Source: Flammeovirga sp. SJP92
Lineage (GTDB): Bacteria; Bacteroidota; Bacteroidia; Cytophagales; Flammeovirgaceae
Length of the DNA: 55,225 bases
Direction of reading: 5' to 3'
NCBI RefSeq assembly: GCF_001583495.1
Contig: NZ_LQAQ01000092.1
Span: 1 to 55,225, forward strand
Below are positions 44,604 to 53,749 of the stretch, piece after piece (positions within the stretch are counted from its first letter, which is position 1; each line of letters opens with the position of its first letter). Position numbers and translations under genes: made by a program. Under the pieces are notes generated by a model. It made no database searches. It worked only from the letters and a program-made list of their open reading frames with translations, and was not told the origin of the DNA.

Positions 44604-44661
44604 CTTTAAATTCAGACAACAAGCAAACTAAATTCCATTTTTTTAACTACACTACCTACAT

Positions 44662-45885
44662 ATGCGAAAGCTAAACCTATTTATTTTAGCCTGTGTTACT
44701 ATTGCTGTAATTAGCATTAATTTGAAATTACATACGGAACATTTCACAAAAGAAGAAAAGGCTAATGATATACTTTTACAACTGAACTTTTTGGAAGAGG
44801 AATTAAAATTCAATCAATTAGGTGAAAATATGCAAGGACTCTTTCCAGAGGGATTAGTCTTTGTCAATGCATTATACGGCTTAGCTTGGTGTGAGTTTGC
44901 TTTAGCTCAACCAAAAGATGACGCATTGAAAAAGAAAGCCATTGAAGAGGCTTTATTTGCTTATCATGCCATTGATACTGCTGACGCTAAAATCAATTTT
45001 GCTAAATTCTTGAAACCTGAATACGGGGTGTTCTATGCTGGCTGGTCTACTTACCTCCTTTCTAAAGTAATGGCTGTAGATACTTCCTTTATTAAATCTG
45101 AACATTACCGCAAAACATTACAAAGAAAGTGCGATATCATAGCAAATGCATTTGAACAGTCCTCTATCCCTTTTTTAGAATCTTACCCTATGCAATCATG
45201 GCCGGCAGATAATTTTATTGCAATAGCTGCTTTAGCAAATTATGATAAAACATTCACTCCTCGATATAAGGGTATCATTGAGGAATGGATCAAAAAAGTC
45301 AGGAATTCTTTAGAACCAGATTTAGGAATGATAGCACATCAAACTCATTTTGAAAATTCTAAAATTATAGAAAATTCAAGAGGTTCGTCTACGACTCTTA
45401 TATTAAGAATGCTATCTGAAATTGACCCTGATTTTGGCAATGAACAATATAAAAAATTTAAGAAGCATTTTGTTGAAACTACATTTGCACTACCTTCAGT
45501 TCGTGAGTATCCTAAAGGTGAATTTGGTATTGGCGATATCGACTCTGGCCCTGTAATTTTTGGGGTTGGTTTTGCAGGAACTATCGTAAGCATCGGCACA
45601 TTTGCAGTATATGAAGATACAGACTTTGCCGCACAGCAATACAAAACTATAAATGCTTTCGGTTTAGTATCAAAGCATGAGAACATGAAAATGTATTTAT
45701 TTGGCCGATTGCCAATGGCTGATGCTTTTATAGCCTGGGGAAGAGCAACAGCTTTAAAATATCAAGAAAACGACAATTTCAGCTTTATGTGGAATTGGAA
45801 ATTTCACCTCTGTTCTTTTCTAATTTTGATACTATTATGGGGTGTATTTTTCAGAAAGAAACTTAGAAAACTCATCTCTTTTTAA
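44662..45885 (+). CDS. Membrane-anchored helical protein of unknown family
   Basis: Not recognised with confidence. TM segments lie at both ends (about residues 5-21 and 383-400), enclosing a large helical domain rich in Trp, Tyr and Gly with segments such as YPMQSWPADNFIAIAALANY. The pattern suits an alpha/alpha toroid (as in linalool-dehydratase-like or glycosidase-like folds), which is only inference. It lies 58 bp after the AI-2E permease gene and could be its operon partner. Confidence 0.55.
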   Translation: MRKLNLFILACVTIAVISINLKLHTEHFTKEEKANDILLQLNFLEEELKFNQLGENMQGLFPEGLVFVNALYGLAWCEFALAQPKDDALKKKAIEEALFAYHAIDTADAKINFAKFLKPEYGVFYAGWSTYLLSKVMAVDTSFIKSEHYRKTLQRKCDIIANAFEQSSIPFLESYPMQSWPADNFIAIAALANYDKTFTPRYKGIIEEWIKKVRNSLEPDLGMIAHQTHFENSKIIENSRGSSTTLILRMLSEIDPDFGNEQYKKFKKHFVETTFALPSVREYPKGEFGIGDIDSGPVIFGVGFAGTIVSIGTFAVYEDTDFAAQQYKTINAFGLVSKHENMKMYLFGRLPMADAFIAWGRATALKYQENDNFSFMWNWKFHLCSFLILILLWGVFFRKKLRKLISF

Positions 45886-45905
45886 ACAACAATCGAAGTC
45901 TCTAA

Positions 45906-46589
45906 TTAAAAATCAGGAGAACACATAAAGCTTATATCTCTTCTACCTGAATAATACCTTTTACTGTCTTTAGTATCAATGAAGATTTTTATTGGCAATA
46001 TCTTATAAGACCTCTTTAACTCCTCATTATTAAGCTCATCAATATTACTTTTCTTGGCAAGAAAAGACCAACAATCAAAATAAGCTTCCTGTATAATTTT
46101 AACATCCTTGATCATTTTATCAGTAGGAAATGACTCTGTATAGGATAGTATAATAGTTGCTTTCTGTGGAGCATCTGAAAAGTTCCTTTCCCTTCCATTA
46201 TTCAACATATAGTTTGTAATATCATTTTTATTGAAAACAGAACTGTCAGATATATTGACCTGATTTCTAAAACTCTTTCTACAACCCGTAAGGCCTTTTT
46301 TCTCAATACATGAATAACTTACATTAACTGGAAACTCCAATCCGTTCTTATCACTTTTCACTAACAAGTAACTATCCCAAGTAAGCCCATTATCTTTAAA
46401 TACTTTTTTATCTTGAGTACAAGGAGCAATAACTACATCATAAAAATCTCCAAACGTATTGACAGTATCTAAATTTAAAATTGGTAGCTTTTCATCATTT
46501 AATAATTTAGAATAGAACTCATATTTGGTTGATTTCTCCTGACATGAAAACAGAAGGATAGAGAAAAGAAAAATAATGAAGTGTTTCAT
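45906..46589 (-). CDS. Hypothetical lipoprotein
   Basis: The start is ATG 46589, giving a lipoprotein signal (MKHFIIFLFSILLFSC); the frame upstream of it reads through an inverted repeat and is rejected. The mature part of about 210 residues has five or six Cys (for example CSYSCIEKKGLTGC-like spacing near residue 95), suggesting disulphides in the periplasm. No family recognised. It is convergent with 44662-45885, with only 20 bp between the stops. Confidence 0.6.
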   Translation of the reverse strand: MKHFIIFLFSILLFSCQEKSTKYEFYSKLLNDEKLPILNLDTVNTFGDFYDVVIAPCTQDKKVFKDNGLTWDSYLLVKSDKNGLEFPVNVSYSCIEKKGLTGCRKSFRNQVNISDSSVFNKNDITNYMLNNGRERNFSDAPQKATIILSYTESFPTDKMIKDVKIIQEAYFDCWSFLAKKSNIDELNNEELKRSYKILPIKIFIDTKDSKRYYSGRRDISFMCSPDF

Positions 46590-46621
46590 AGTTAATAAAA
46601 AGATAGTTTGCTTTAAAAATA

Positions 46622-46672
46622 AGAGCATGTTTGAAACTTTTTTAGTAAAAAAATATATTCCAAACATGCTCT
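46622..46672. repeat. Long-loop inverted repeat
   Basis: agagcatgtttg (46622-46633) and its exact complement (46661-46672) enclose 27 nt of A/T-rich sequence. It sits directly beside the pssA terminator, upstream of the lipoprotein gene. It may be a small repeat element or part of the lipoprotein leader. Confidence 0.45.
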
Positions 46673-46702
46673 AAATGACAGTGCTTTTTTGTACTGTCAT
46701 TT
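46673..46702 (-). terminator. Probable terminator of the pssA operon
   Basis: A 12-bp stem (aaatgacagtgc at 46673-46684 with gtactgtcattt at 46691-46702, one G-U) and a loop of six T. It lies 8 bp after the pssA stop. The U-tract on the minus strand is short. Confidence 0.6.
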
Positions 46703-46710
46703 TAACAAAA

Positions 46711-47409
46711 TTATTTATTTCTGAAAAGAACAGAAACTAATACCTGCGTTACTACAATCAAAGGGAGTGCAGCAACTTGCAAGAAGATCAATAATAATAC
46801 GGTTACTCCTATTAAGATATACCTTGCTTCGTTTCCTTTCCATCCAAAATTCTTGAACTTTAATGAAACTAGAGGAATCTCGGCATTCATCAAATAAGAC
46901 ATCACTAGAGCTATTCCTATCAAAAGATATTTATTCAGAATATAGGGAGAAAACTCAGGATAGAATTTCAAGATTAACGGCAAGGAACCAATCAATAGTG
47001 CATTGGCTGGAGTTGGAACCCCTATAAAGCCATCCGACTGCCTTTCATCAATATTAAAGTTCGCTAAACGAATTGCTGAAAATGCCGCAATCAAATAAGC
47101 GATATATGGCAAATAAGTGGTCTGTGTATCTGATAGTAGCTCGACCTGCAAAAGCAATTGATAAAGAATGACCGCCGGCAAAACACCAAACGTAACCATA
47201 TCTGCCAGTGAGTCTAGCTCTTTACCCATTGGAGATGAAACTTTCAACATTCTAGCGGCAAAACCATCAAAGAAGTCGAATGTGGCCCCTATCAAAATCA
47301 TTGTCGCCCCTAGAACCAAGTCGCCTTCAAAGCAAAATGAAATACCAATACAACCACTGATAAGGTTGCTACAAGTAATTGCATTAGGTATATGTTTTTT
47401 TATTCCCAT
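46711..47409 (-). CDS. pssA: CDP-diacylglycerol--serine O-phosphatidyltransferase
   Basis: Makes phosphatidylserine from CDP-diacylglycerol and serine, the precursor of phosphatidylethanolamine. The CDP-alcohol phosphotransferase motif DG-x2-AR-x8-G-x3-D-x3-D is complete (DGFAAR to LDSLAD near residues 48-70). About seven TM segments; 232 aa is normal. It starts 2 bp after the stop of the metallo-beta-lactamase-fold hydrolase gene, so the two form an operon. Confidence 0.93.
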   Translation of the reverse strand: MGIKKHIPNAITCSNLISGCIGISFCFEGDLVLGATMILIGATFDFFDGFAARMLKVSSPMGKELDSLADMVTFGVLPAVILYQLLLQVELLSDTQTTYLPYIAYLIAAFSAIRLANFNIDERQSDGFIGVPTPANALLIGSLPLILKFYPEFSPYILNKYLLIGIALVMSYLMNAEIPLVSLKFKNFGWKGNEARYILIGVTVLLLIFLQVAALPLIVVTQVLVSVLFRNK

Positions 47410-47411
47410 AA

Positions 47412-48053
47412 TTATCCTCTTACAAATGGATTACTTCTTTTCTCATCACCGATCGTTGTAAATGGTCCGTGACCTGGATACACAATGGTTTCATCAGGCA
47501 AGGCATACATTACATTTTTGATATTATCCAATAATGTTTGATGATCACCACCTGGCAAATCTGTTCTACCGATAGAGCCTTTGAACAATACATCACCACC
47601 TAAAGCAATTTTCTGATCTTTATCAAAGAATACTAAGTGACCAGGAGAATGACCTGGAGCATATAAAATTTGAAGGGATGTATTACCAAAAGTCACCTCT
47701 CCCTCATTTTCCAAAAGTTCATCATGTGTAGAAGTCACAAAACCAGGGATGCCATATCTTGCCGCCGCATCTGCACCCATTGCCAATGTTTCAATCTCCC
47801 CTTTTGGAATATATAATTTCACACCAAAAGTATCTTGACAGAATTTATTACCAAATACGTGATCCAAGTGACAATGTGTATTGACAATTTTCACAACTTT
47901 CAAACCATTGCTTTCAATAAAACCTTTTAGTGCTTCTTCTTCAGAAGTATCATAACAGCCTGGGTCAACAATTATCGCTTCTTTTGTCTCATCCCAAACT
48001 ACATAAGTATTTTCCTGAAAAGGGCTAAAAGTTAATGTATGTACGTTAATCAT
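47412..48053 (-). CDS. Metallo-beta-lactamase-fold hydrolase (glyoxalase II-like)
   Basis: The start is ATG 48053 (MINVHTLTFSPFQENTY), as is usual in the family; the frame opens ten codons earlier. Zinc motif THCHLDH near residues 59-65, followed by the later ligands in APGHSPGH and GGDVLF, and PGHGPFT near the end. The product is probably a cytoplasmic thioesterase of the hydroxyacylglutathione-hydrolase type; substrate not known. pssA follows 2 bp downstream. Confidence 0.9.
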   Translation of the reverse strand: MINVHTLTFSPFQENTYVVWDETKEAIIVDPGCYDTSEEEALKGFIESNGLKVVKIVNTHCHLDHVFGNKFCQDTFGVKLYIPKGEIETLAMGADAAARYGIPGFVTSTHDELLENEGEVTFGNTSLQILYAPGHSPGHLVFFDKDQKIALGGDVLFKGSIGRTDLPGGDHQTLLDNIKNVMYALPDETIVYPGHGPFTTIGDEKRSNPFVRG

Positions 48054-48458
48054 CTTGATTATTATGCTTTTATTGCTACTCATCTAAAGATCAATCAAAT
48101 GCGATTCATCTTATATGGATAAGTTCTATTTGAATTAAAATTTCTTCGAACGTACAAATTTTAACGATGATAAGCTATTATTTAAGGGTTTTTGAGTTTT
48201 GAATCCAAAAGAAGAATTTTTAGCAATGAAAAAATGAAGAAGAAGAAGAAACTTGAAAGTAATAGTCTTAAAGGTTATGTAAATCTAATTTGACAGTTGA
48301 CAAGCACTCAGTTTACAACAACTACATTAATAAAAACAATTCAATAAATTCATCATTCCTTACACTCTAGCAATAGTCTTAAAATAGAGCTACAAATAGT
48401 ACTTTTTTATAAATAGAATATGATATTTGTGGCAGTATTTATTTTTTGAGTATTTGGT
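48054..48458. other. Intergenic region between divergent genes
   Basis: About 400 bp without a convincing gene. It holds a short GAA-repeat tract (48236-48250) and promoters for both flanking genes that I could not place. A 17-codon frame at 48235 is noted under rejected items. Confidence 0.35.
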
Positions 48459-49538
48459 ATGACAGATATAGTAGATTATCTAATTGTAGGGCAAGGACTT
48501 GCTGGAAGTATTTTAGCAGAAACAATCGCGGAGCGAAATAAGACATTCATGTTGGTTGACAATGGAAGTCTTAAAAATTCATCAAGAGTGGCTGGTGGTT
48601 TGTACAATCCCATCACCGGAAGGAAAATGGTAAAAACATGGCTTTGTGATCATATTTTTGATAAAATTGAAAACTTTTATCCTGCATTTGATCAGAAATA
48701 CAATATCAAAAGTTTTATCTCCATTCCTCTTTATTTTCCATTTGATTCACAAGAAAAACAAACAGACTGGATAGCAGCAAGTGCCGATGAGAAATACAAT
48801 TCTTATGTCAAAGGGTTTGTGAAAGAGGGACTTTATAATGAATTTATTGATGGTACTTTTGGAGGAATGGAAGTACATAGAAGTGGCTACTTGGATATAC
48901 CTGTTTTTTTAGACGCTTTTAAAGCACAAAACGGGAAAAATATTATTGAAGAGGAATTTGATTTTAATGCTATCGAACATAAAGATGGCTATATAAAATA
49001 TAAAGATACCAAGGCAAAACATATCATTTTTGCTGAAGGGAATAAAGTAGAAAATAATCCTTACTTTACAGCGTTAGATTTTAGACCGGTAAAAGGAGAA
49101 TTACTGCTCATTAAATTCGAAAAAGCAAGGTTTCAACACATCGTCAACAGAAATGGATTTATTTTACCTATCGATGACCAAGGCACTTGTAAGTTAGGAG
49201 CTACTTATGAAAGAGTGGAAGAAATGGAGTCACCTACTCCAAAAGGAAAAAGACAGCTTTTAGAAAAAGTAGAACCATTGGTCAATGACAAATTTGAAAT
49301 CTTGGAACATTGGTCTGGAATTCGTCCAGCAACATTTGATCGCAGGCCTTTTATTGGTACTCATGAAAAATATAAAAATATTCATATATTTAATGGATTA
49401 GGGGCCAAAGGCGTTTCACTTGGACCTTATTTTTCAGAATTATTGCTTGATAGTATAGAAAACGGAAAGGAACTACCTTATGAAGTGAGGTTGAACAGGC
49501 TTTCTAAACAACAAAGGATAGAACAAAACTCGAAATAA
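48459..49538 (+). CDS. FAD-dependent oxidoreductase (DAO family)
   Basis: The dinucleotide-binding motif GQGLAGS (GxGxxG) lies near residues 12-17 after a hydrophobic strand, and the family's C-terminal HWSGIRPATFDRRPFIG and FNGLGAKGVSLGP segments hold the FAD. 359 aa matches glycine/D-amino-acid-oxidase-like enzymes. Substrate unknown. Its stop overlaps the start of the following sensor gene (TAATG at 49536-49540), so the enzyme and the sensor are made together. Confidence 0.88.
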   Translation: MTDIVDYLIVGQGLAGSILAETIAERNKTFMLVDNGSLKNSSRVAGGLYNPITGRKMVKTWLCDHIFDKIENFYPAFDQKYNIKSFISIPLYFPFDSQEKQTDWIAASADEKYNSYVKGFVKEGLYNEFIDGTFGGMEVHRSGYLDIPVFLDAFKAQNGKNIIEEEFDFNAIEHKDGYIKYKDTKAKHIIFAEGNKVENNPYFTALDFRPVKGELLLIKFEKARFQHIVNRNGFILPIDDQGTCKLGATYERVEEMESPTPKGKRQLLEKVEPLVNDKFEILEHWSGIRPATFDRRPFIGTHEKYKNIHIFNGLGAKGVSLGPYFSELLLDSIENGKELPYEVRLNRLSKQQRIEQNSK

Positions 49539-50779
49539 TGAATACACAGCTCAATACCATTTTTTCTAAATTACAGTTCAAGACTGTTTTACTTTTTATT
49601 TTTTCATTGGTATTAATTTTAGCTGCAACAGGTGCAAAAGTATATTTTGATGTTAAACTAGAGAAACTACAATTACAAAAAACGGTTTCCAACTCCAAGG
49701 CATTAGTGAATTATAAAAATGCTTCTACTGAAATTGAAAAAACTATTCAGGAAGTAAAAACAGATGCTTTCGATTTATTTAGTATCACACTTTGTGATGT
49801 TTATTATCTTAATGACAATGGAACAGCTCTGTATTGGGTCAATAAAGGAAAAGAAAGAAGCATTCTGAATAGAAGTCAAGCCAACGAAATAACAAGTGAC
49901 CTAAAAGTCTTTTTTAAGGATAAAGATTATAAAAGTAGTCAGAAGGTGGAAGGATGGTTTGTAGTAAGGTCAGCTTCACCCGACAATACTTTAAAGTCAA
50001 TTGTTCTTGTAGTGAAGGAATCAGACTTATGGCTGAAAGCTGGTTTTGCTTCTTTACCTTTGACTGTGTTATCCATCCTGATCATTGGTATTCTATTTAT
50101 CTATCATTTATCAAGTACCAATACTTGGTTGAGAAGACCTTTAACAAAATTTTTTAAGCACCTTGAATATGAAAGTCAAGGTATCAACAGCGAACTAGAA
50201 AGAGATGTACCCAATGAATGGCAGGAGTTGTTTATGGAGTATGATCTTTCCTTTAGCAAGCGTAACAATAATGGCCTTCCTCCTGAATCAGAACAAGAAG
50301 CCACACAGAGACATCATGCACAACTACAAGAACTAAGATGGGCAAAAGAACAACTAGCAGAGTATCAGAAAAAAGCCGAAAAAGCTCAATCATCCAATGG
50401 TAATTCCAAGTTGAAAGGCTTTTTTGACAGTTTCCAAAAAGCAACTGTGGGTATGATGATCGCCGATGCAGACAGTATTCCTATTTTCCTTAATGAGAAA
50501 GGAAAAGAGTTACTCGGAAAGGGTGTTTTACCTTCAAGTGAGGATGATTTACTGGATGTTAGGAAAATTTTCATCTCGGGTACTAATGTTGAAATGCCTA
50601 GTGAACAACACCCAATTATTACGGTTAAACTGGAGAATAAGCCTCAGATAGTCAAACACATTGATGTTTTCAATCCAAAGAACAAAGAAAGAAAAAAGAT
50701 TCAGATGTACGCCACTCCTATCACAGCCTACACATCAATGAATGAATATTACCTTATATTAATAGCTGAGGAAAAGTAA
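49538..50779 (+). CDS. Two-TM sensor with C-terminal PAS-like domain and no output domain
   Basis: TM1 at about residues 17-36, a periplasmic domain of about 130 residues, TM2 at about 170-190, a charged coiled coil (about 235-285), then a PAS-like domain (about 290-410, containing GMMIADADSIPIFLNEKGKE). No kinase, cyclase, GGDEF or response-regulator domain follows. The layout is that of a histidine-kinase or chemotaxis-type sensor cut before its effector. The frame ends cleanly, so truncation by mutation is not evident. It is translationally coupled to the FAD oxidoreductase. Confidence 0.65.
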   Translation: MNTQLNTIFSKLQFKTVLLFIFSLVLILAATGAKVYFDVKLEKLQLQKTVSNSKALVNYKNASTEIEKTIQEVKTDAFDLFSITLCDVYYLNDNGTALYWVNKGKERSILNRSQANEITSDLKVFFKDKDYKSSQKVEGWFVVRSASPDNTLKSIVLVVKESDLWLKAGFASLPLTVLSILIIGILFIYHLSSTNTWLRRPLTKFFKHLEYESQGINSELERDVPNEWQELFMEYDLSFSKRNNNGLPPESEQEATQRHHAQLQELRWAKEQLAEYQKKAEKAQSSNGNSKLKGFFDSFQKATVGMMIADADSIPIFLNEKGKELLGKGVLPSSEDDLLDVRKIFISGTNVEMPSEQHPIITVKLENKPQIVKHIDVFNPKNKERKKIQMYATPITAYTSMNEYYLILIAEEK

Positions 50780-50866
50780 TTTTTCTTATTTTTAAACATA
50801 TTTTTATCGTAATAATCGGAAAAAACCAAGGTGGGTTCATTCCTGATTGTTCACAAAAAAGAAAAC

Positions 50867-51580
50867 ATGCCGATATTTCAGCTAGAAGAAGACAGCGTAC
50901 TATTCCCTCCTGCCCGTATGACAGATGAGAGTGGCATTCTTGCGGTAGGTGGTGATTTAACTCCAAGAAGAATTATTGAAGCCTACGCAAGTGGCGTTTT
51001 TCCGTGGTTCAACCCTGAGGACCCATTACTTTGGTGGTCACCAGATCCCCGTTGTGTCTTATTTCCTGAAAACATTTACGTTTCAAAGAGTATGCGTCAA
51101 CTTTTAAGGCGTAATACATTTAAGGTAACTTTTGATCAAGATTTTGCAGGTGTCATTTCTGCCTGCAAAGAAATCTACAGACCTGATCAAGGAGGTACAT
51201 GGATCACTGACGAAATGGAAGATGCCTACAATCAATTGCACAAAATTGGATTTATGCACTCTGTGGAAGTATGGGAAGGAGATGAATTAGTGGGAGGATT
51301 ATACGGAGGTGCCATGCAGAAAGCTTTTTTTGGTGAATCAATGTTTTCAAAAAGAAGTAATGCATCTAAATATGGTTTCATCATGCTCTGTCAAAACTTG
51401 ATTGAACAGCAGTACGAAATCATTGATTGTCAAATGCATACTCCTCACCTAGAAAGCCTAGGTGCAGAGGAAATCCCTAGGGATGCCTTCCTTTTATATA
51501 CAAATAGAAACCAACAAAGGGAATTTGACCGACAAAACTGGAATGAAATCTTTAGAACTGATTTCTATACAAATCCCTAA
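50867..51580 (+). CDS. aat: Leucyl/phenylalanyl-tRNA--protein transferase
   Basis: N-end-rule enzyme that adds Leu or Phe to proteins with N-terminal Arg or Lys, marking them for ClpAP. I start at ATG 50867 (MPIFQLEEDSVLFPPA), the usual family start; the frame opens at a GTG twelve codons earlier. Signature segments GVFPWFNPEDPLLWWSPDPR and GGLYGGAMQKAFFGESMFS are present. 237 aa is typical. It is a separate gene 87 bp after the PAS sensor. Confidence 0.95.
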   Translation: MPIFQLEEDSVLFPPARMTDESGILAVGGDLTPRRIIEAYASGVFPWFNPEDPLLWWSPDPRCVLFPENIYVSKSMRQLLRRNTFKVTFDQDFAGVISACKEIYRPDQGGTWITDEMEDAYNQLHKIGFMHSVEVWEGDELVGGLYGGAMQKAFFGESMFSKRSNASKYGFIMLCQNLIEQQYEIIDCQMHTPHLESLGAEEIPRDAFLLYTNRNQQREFDRQNWNEIFRTDFYTNP

Positions 51581-51588
51581 GTTTATAT

Positions 51589-51596
51589 TATTTTTG
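51589..51596 (+). promoter_or_regulatory. Putative -7 box of pepD
   Basis: tatttttg fits TAnnTTTG exactly and lies 63 bp before the pepD ATG. No clear -33 box. Confidence 0.3.
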
Positions 51597-51659
51597 AACT
51601 GAATTTGAATAGAAGGTTAACAAAGTGGTTAATCTTCAACATACTAACATAGACAAAAC

Positions 51660-53114
51660 ATGAACAAAGAAGTAGCTCAATTGAATCCCGTTGATATTTG
51701 GGAAAACTTTGAGAAAATGAATGAGGTTCCGAGAGGATCTAAAAAAGAAGAAAGAATTATTGCTTTTACAAAGAAGTTTGGAGAAGATTTAGGGTTACCT
51801 ACTTTTGTTGATAAAACAGGCAATGTGATCATCAAAAAGCCTGCTACTCCAGGTATGGAAGACCGTAAAGGTATTATCATTCAATCACATATTGATATGG
51901 TGCACCAAAAGAATGCGGATACTGAATTTGATTTTGACAATGATGGAATTCAATCTTACATTGATGGAGATTGGGTAAAGGCAAAAGGAACTACATTGGG
52001 TGCTGACAACGGTATTGGTGCAGCAACAATGATGGGTATTTTAGCTTCTAAAGAACTTGTTCACGGTCCAATTGAAGCTTTATTTACTATAGATGAAGAA
52101 ACAGGCATGACGGGTGCTTTCGGTTTAGAAGGCGGTATGCTTGATGGTGATATTTTATTAAACCTTGACACTGAAGATGAGCATGAGTTGTGCATTGGCT
52201 GTGCAGGTGGTATTGATACAAATGTCAATTACAACTACGAAGAAGTAACTGCAGAAGGAGCCGCTTTCAAAATTGATTTGAAAGGTTTGAAAGGTGGTCA
52301 CTCAGGCTGTGAAATCCACTTAGGCCGTGGTAATGCCAATAAATTAATGAACCGTTTACTTTGGAGAACGAACCAACAATTCGGTTTAGAAGTTGCGGAA
52401 ATTGACGGTGGAAGTTTAAGAAATGCTATTCCTCGTGAATCTTTTGCTACGGTTGTAATTGCTGAAGATAAGGTGGAAGAATTCAAAGCTTATGTAGCTG
52501 AATTCGAAGCGACAATCAAGCAAGAATTACATGCTACTGAACCTAATTTAGTGGTGAACCTTGAAACTGCTGAGTTACCTTCAAAAGTAATGGATCTTAA
52601 AGCGCAAGAAGCTTTATTTAGTGCTATTTACGCTGCTCCATGTGGAGTCATCAGAATGTCAGACGACTTAGAAGGGTTAGTAGAAACTTCTACTTCACTT
52701 TCAAGAGTACAAGTAACAGCAGGAAAAGTGGTTGTTCAATTCTTGACAAGAAGTTCAGTTGACTCTGCGAAATATGATGTAACACACCAAATTGAAGGTG
52801 CTTTTGCAATCACTGAAGGAAATGTTGAACATGGTGGTGCTTACCCAGGCTGGACGCCTAATGCCAATTCTGAAATCTTGGAGGAAATGAAAGAAATCCA
52901 TCAAGAATTATTTAATAAGCCTGCAATTGTAAATGCAGTGCATGCTGGCTTGGAGTGTGGTATTATTGGCAGTCACTATCCTCACTTGGATATGATTTCT
53001 TTTGGTCCAACCATCAAAAACCCTCACTCTCCAGATGAGATGTGTGAAATTAATACAGTCCGCAGATTCTGGGACTTTATTAAAATCACTTTAGAAAGAG
53101 TAGCAAAGAAATAA
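51660..53114 (+). CDS. pepD: Aminoacyl-histidine dipeptidase (M20)
   Basis: Cytosolic non-specific dipeptidase (carnosinase-like) that cleaves X-His and other dipeptides. Metal-site residues are recognisable: QSHIDMV (His, Asp), GADNGIG (bridging Asp), DEETG (catalytic Glu and ligand), NLDTED and the C-terminal KNPHSPDE His. A dimerisation domain lies between about residues 200 and 390. 484 aa is standard for PepD. Terminated by the hairpin at 53133-53179. Confidence 0.95.
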   Translation: MNKEVAQLNPVDIWENFEKMNEVPRGSKKEERIIAFTKKFGEDLGLPTFVDKTGNVIIKKPATPGMEDRKGIIIQSHIDMVHQKNADTEFDFDNDGIQSYIDGDWVKAKGTTLGADNGIGAATMMGILASKELVHGPIEALFTIDEETGMTGAFGLEGGMLDGDILLNLDTEDEHELCIGCAGGIDTNVNYNYEEVTAEGAAFKIDLKGLKGGHSGCEIHLGRGNANKLMNRLLWRTNQQFGLEVAEIDGGSLRNAIPRESFATVVIAEDKVEEFKAYVAEFEATIKQELHATEPNLVVNLETAELPSKVMDLKAQEALFSAIYAAPCGVIRMSDDLEGLVETSTSLSRVQVTAGKVVVQFLTRSSVDSAKYDVTHQIEGAFAITEGNVEHGGAYPGWTPNANSEILEEMKEIHQELFNKPAIVNAVHAGLECGIIGSHYPHLDMISFGPTIKNPHSPDEMCEINTVRRFWDFIKITLERVAKK

Positions 53115-53132
53115 TCTTTCGACAATAAAAAT

Positions 53133-53179
53133 AATGGTGAATTAGAATGCTTTGAGCAAACTCTAATTCACCATTTTTT
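53133..53179. terminator. Bidirectional terminator between convergent genes
   Basis: A 14-bp perfect stem (aatggtgaattaga at 53133-53146, complement at 53162-53175), then six T on the plus strand and an A-rich stretch before the left arm that gives U on the minus strand. Serves both pepD and the thioredoxin-like gene. Confidence 0.85.
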
Positions 53180-53184
53180 GATGT

Positions 53185-53730
53185 TTATTTGGATTTGAGA
53201 TAAGGTGAGGTATACTTTTTTTTGAAATCATCAAAAGTTACATTTTCAAAAGCTCCTTCCTCTATAAAAGATAAAATAAGATGCATTGTCTTTTTATCCT
53301 GAAAACCTGGAACAGGAAAAGGTTGTGATAAAAGCTGTTCTTTTTTATCTACAATTATAAAAACGGTAGTTGGAAAACTCATTTTACCATCCAATAAGGT
53401 TGCGGCCAACTCATGATAACCCCTCCTTCCTTGTTGAGCAAAATTATAAGTAGACCCTTGAAATTGAATAGCCTTTCTAGACTCAGCATTCAATTTCACA
53501 GCATAATAATTTTCATTTACATATTTTACAATTGAAGGATCTGAAAAAGTGGACCTGTCCATCTTTTTGCACCAGCCACACCAGTCTGTATAAACATCAA
53601 TCAATATTTTCCGAGGTTCTTTTTTACTTTTCGTAATGGCTTCTTCAAAGCTTAACCACTCGATTTTATCTTGTGCCCATAAACTTTGGGAAAGTACCAA
53701 CATACAAATTACAGAAAGTTGAAATCGCAT
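53185..53730 (-). CDS. Secreted thioredoxin-like protein
   Basis: The start is ATG 53730, giving a signal peptide (MRFQLSVICMLVLSQSLWAQ); the frame runs six codons further. The thioredoxin fold has the active site YTDWCGWCKKMD near residue 50 (CGWC) and the cis-Pro region FPTTVFI. The 181-aa form resembles periplasmic thiol-disulphide proteins of the DUF255/thioredoxin_7 group. It should reduce or isomerise disulphides in the periplasm. Its start is only 19 bp from the divergent S9 peptidase gene. Confidence 0.88.
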   Translation of the reverse strand: MRFQLSVICMLVLSQSLWAQDKIEWLSFEEAITKSKKEPRKILIDVYTDWCGWCKKMDRSTFSDPSIVKYVNENYYAVKLNAESRKAIQFQGSTYNFAQQGRRGYHELAATLLDGKMSFPTTVFIIVDKKEQLLSQPFPVPGFQDKKTMHLILSFIEEGAFENVTFDDFKKKYTSPYLKSK

Positions 53731-53749
53731 ATCAATAATAAGATTCAAA

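Noticed and set aside
48235-48288. Tiny Lys-rich frame of about 17 codons, considered as a RiPP-like leader peptide
   Set aside because: Too short, no core peptide and no modification genes nearby; it arises from a GAA repeat.
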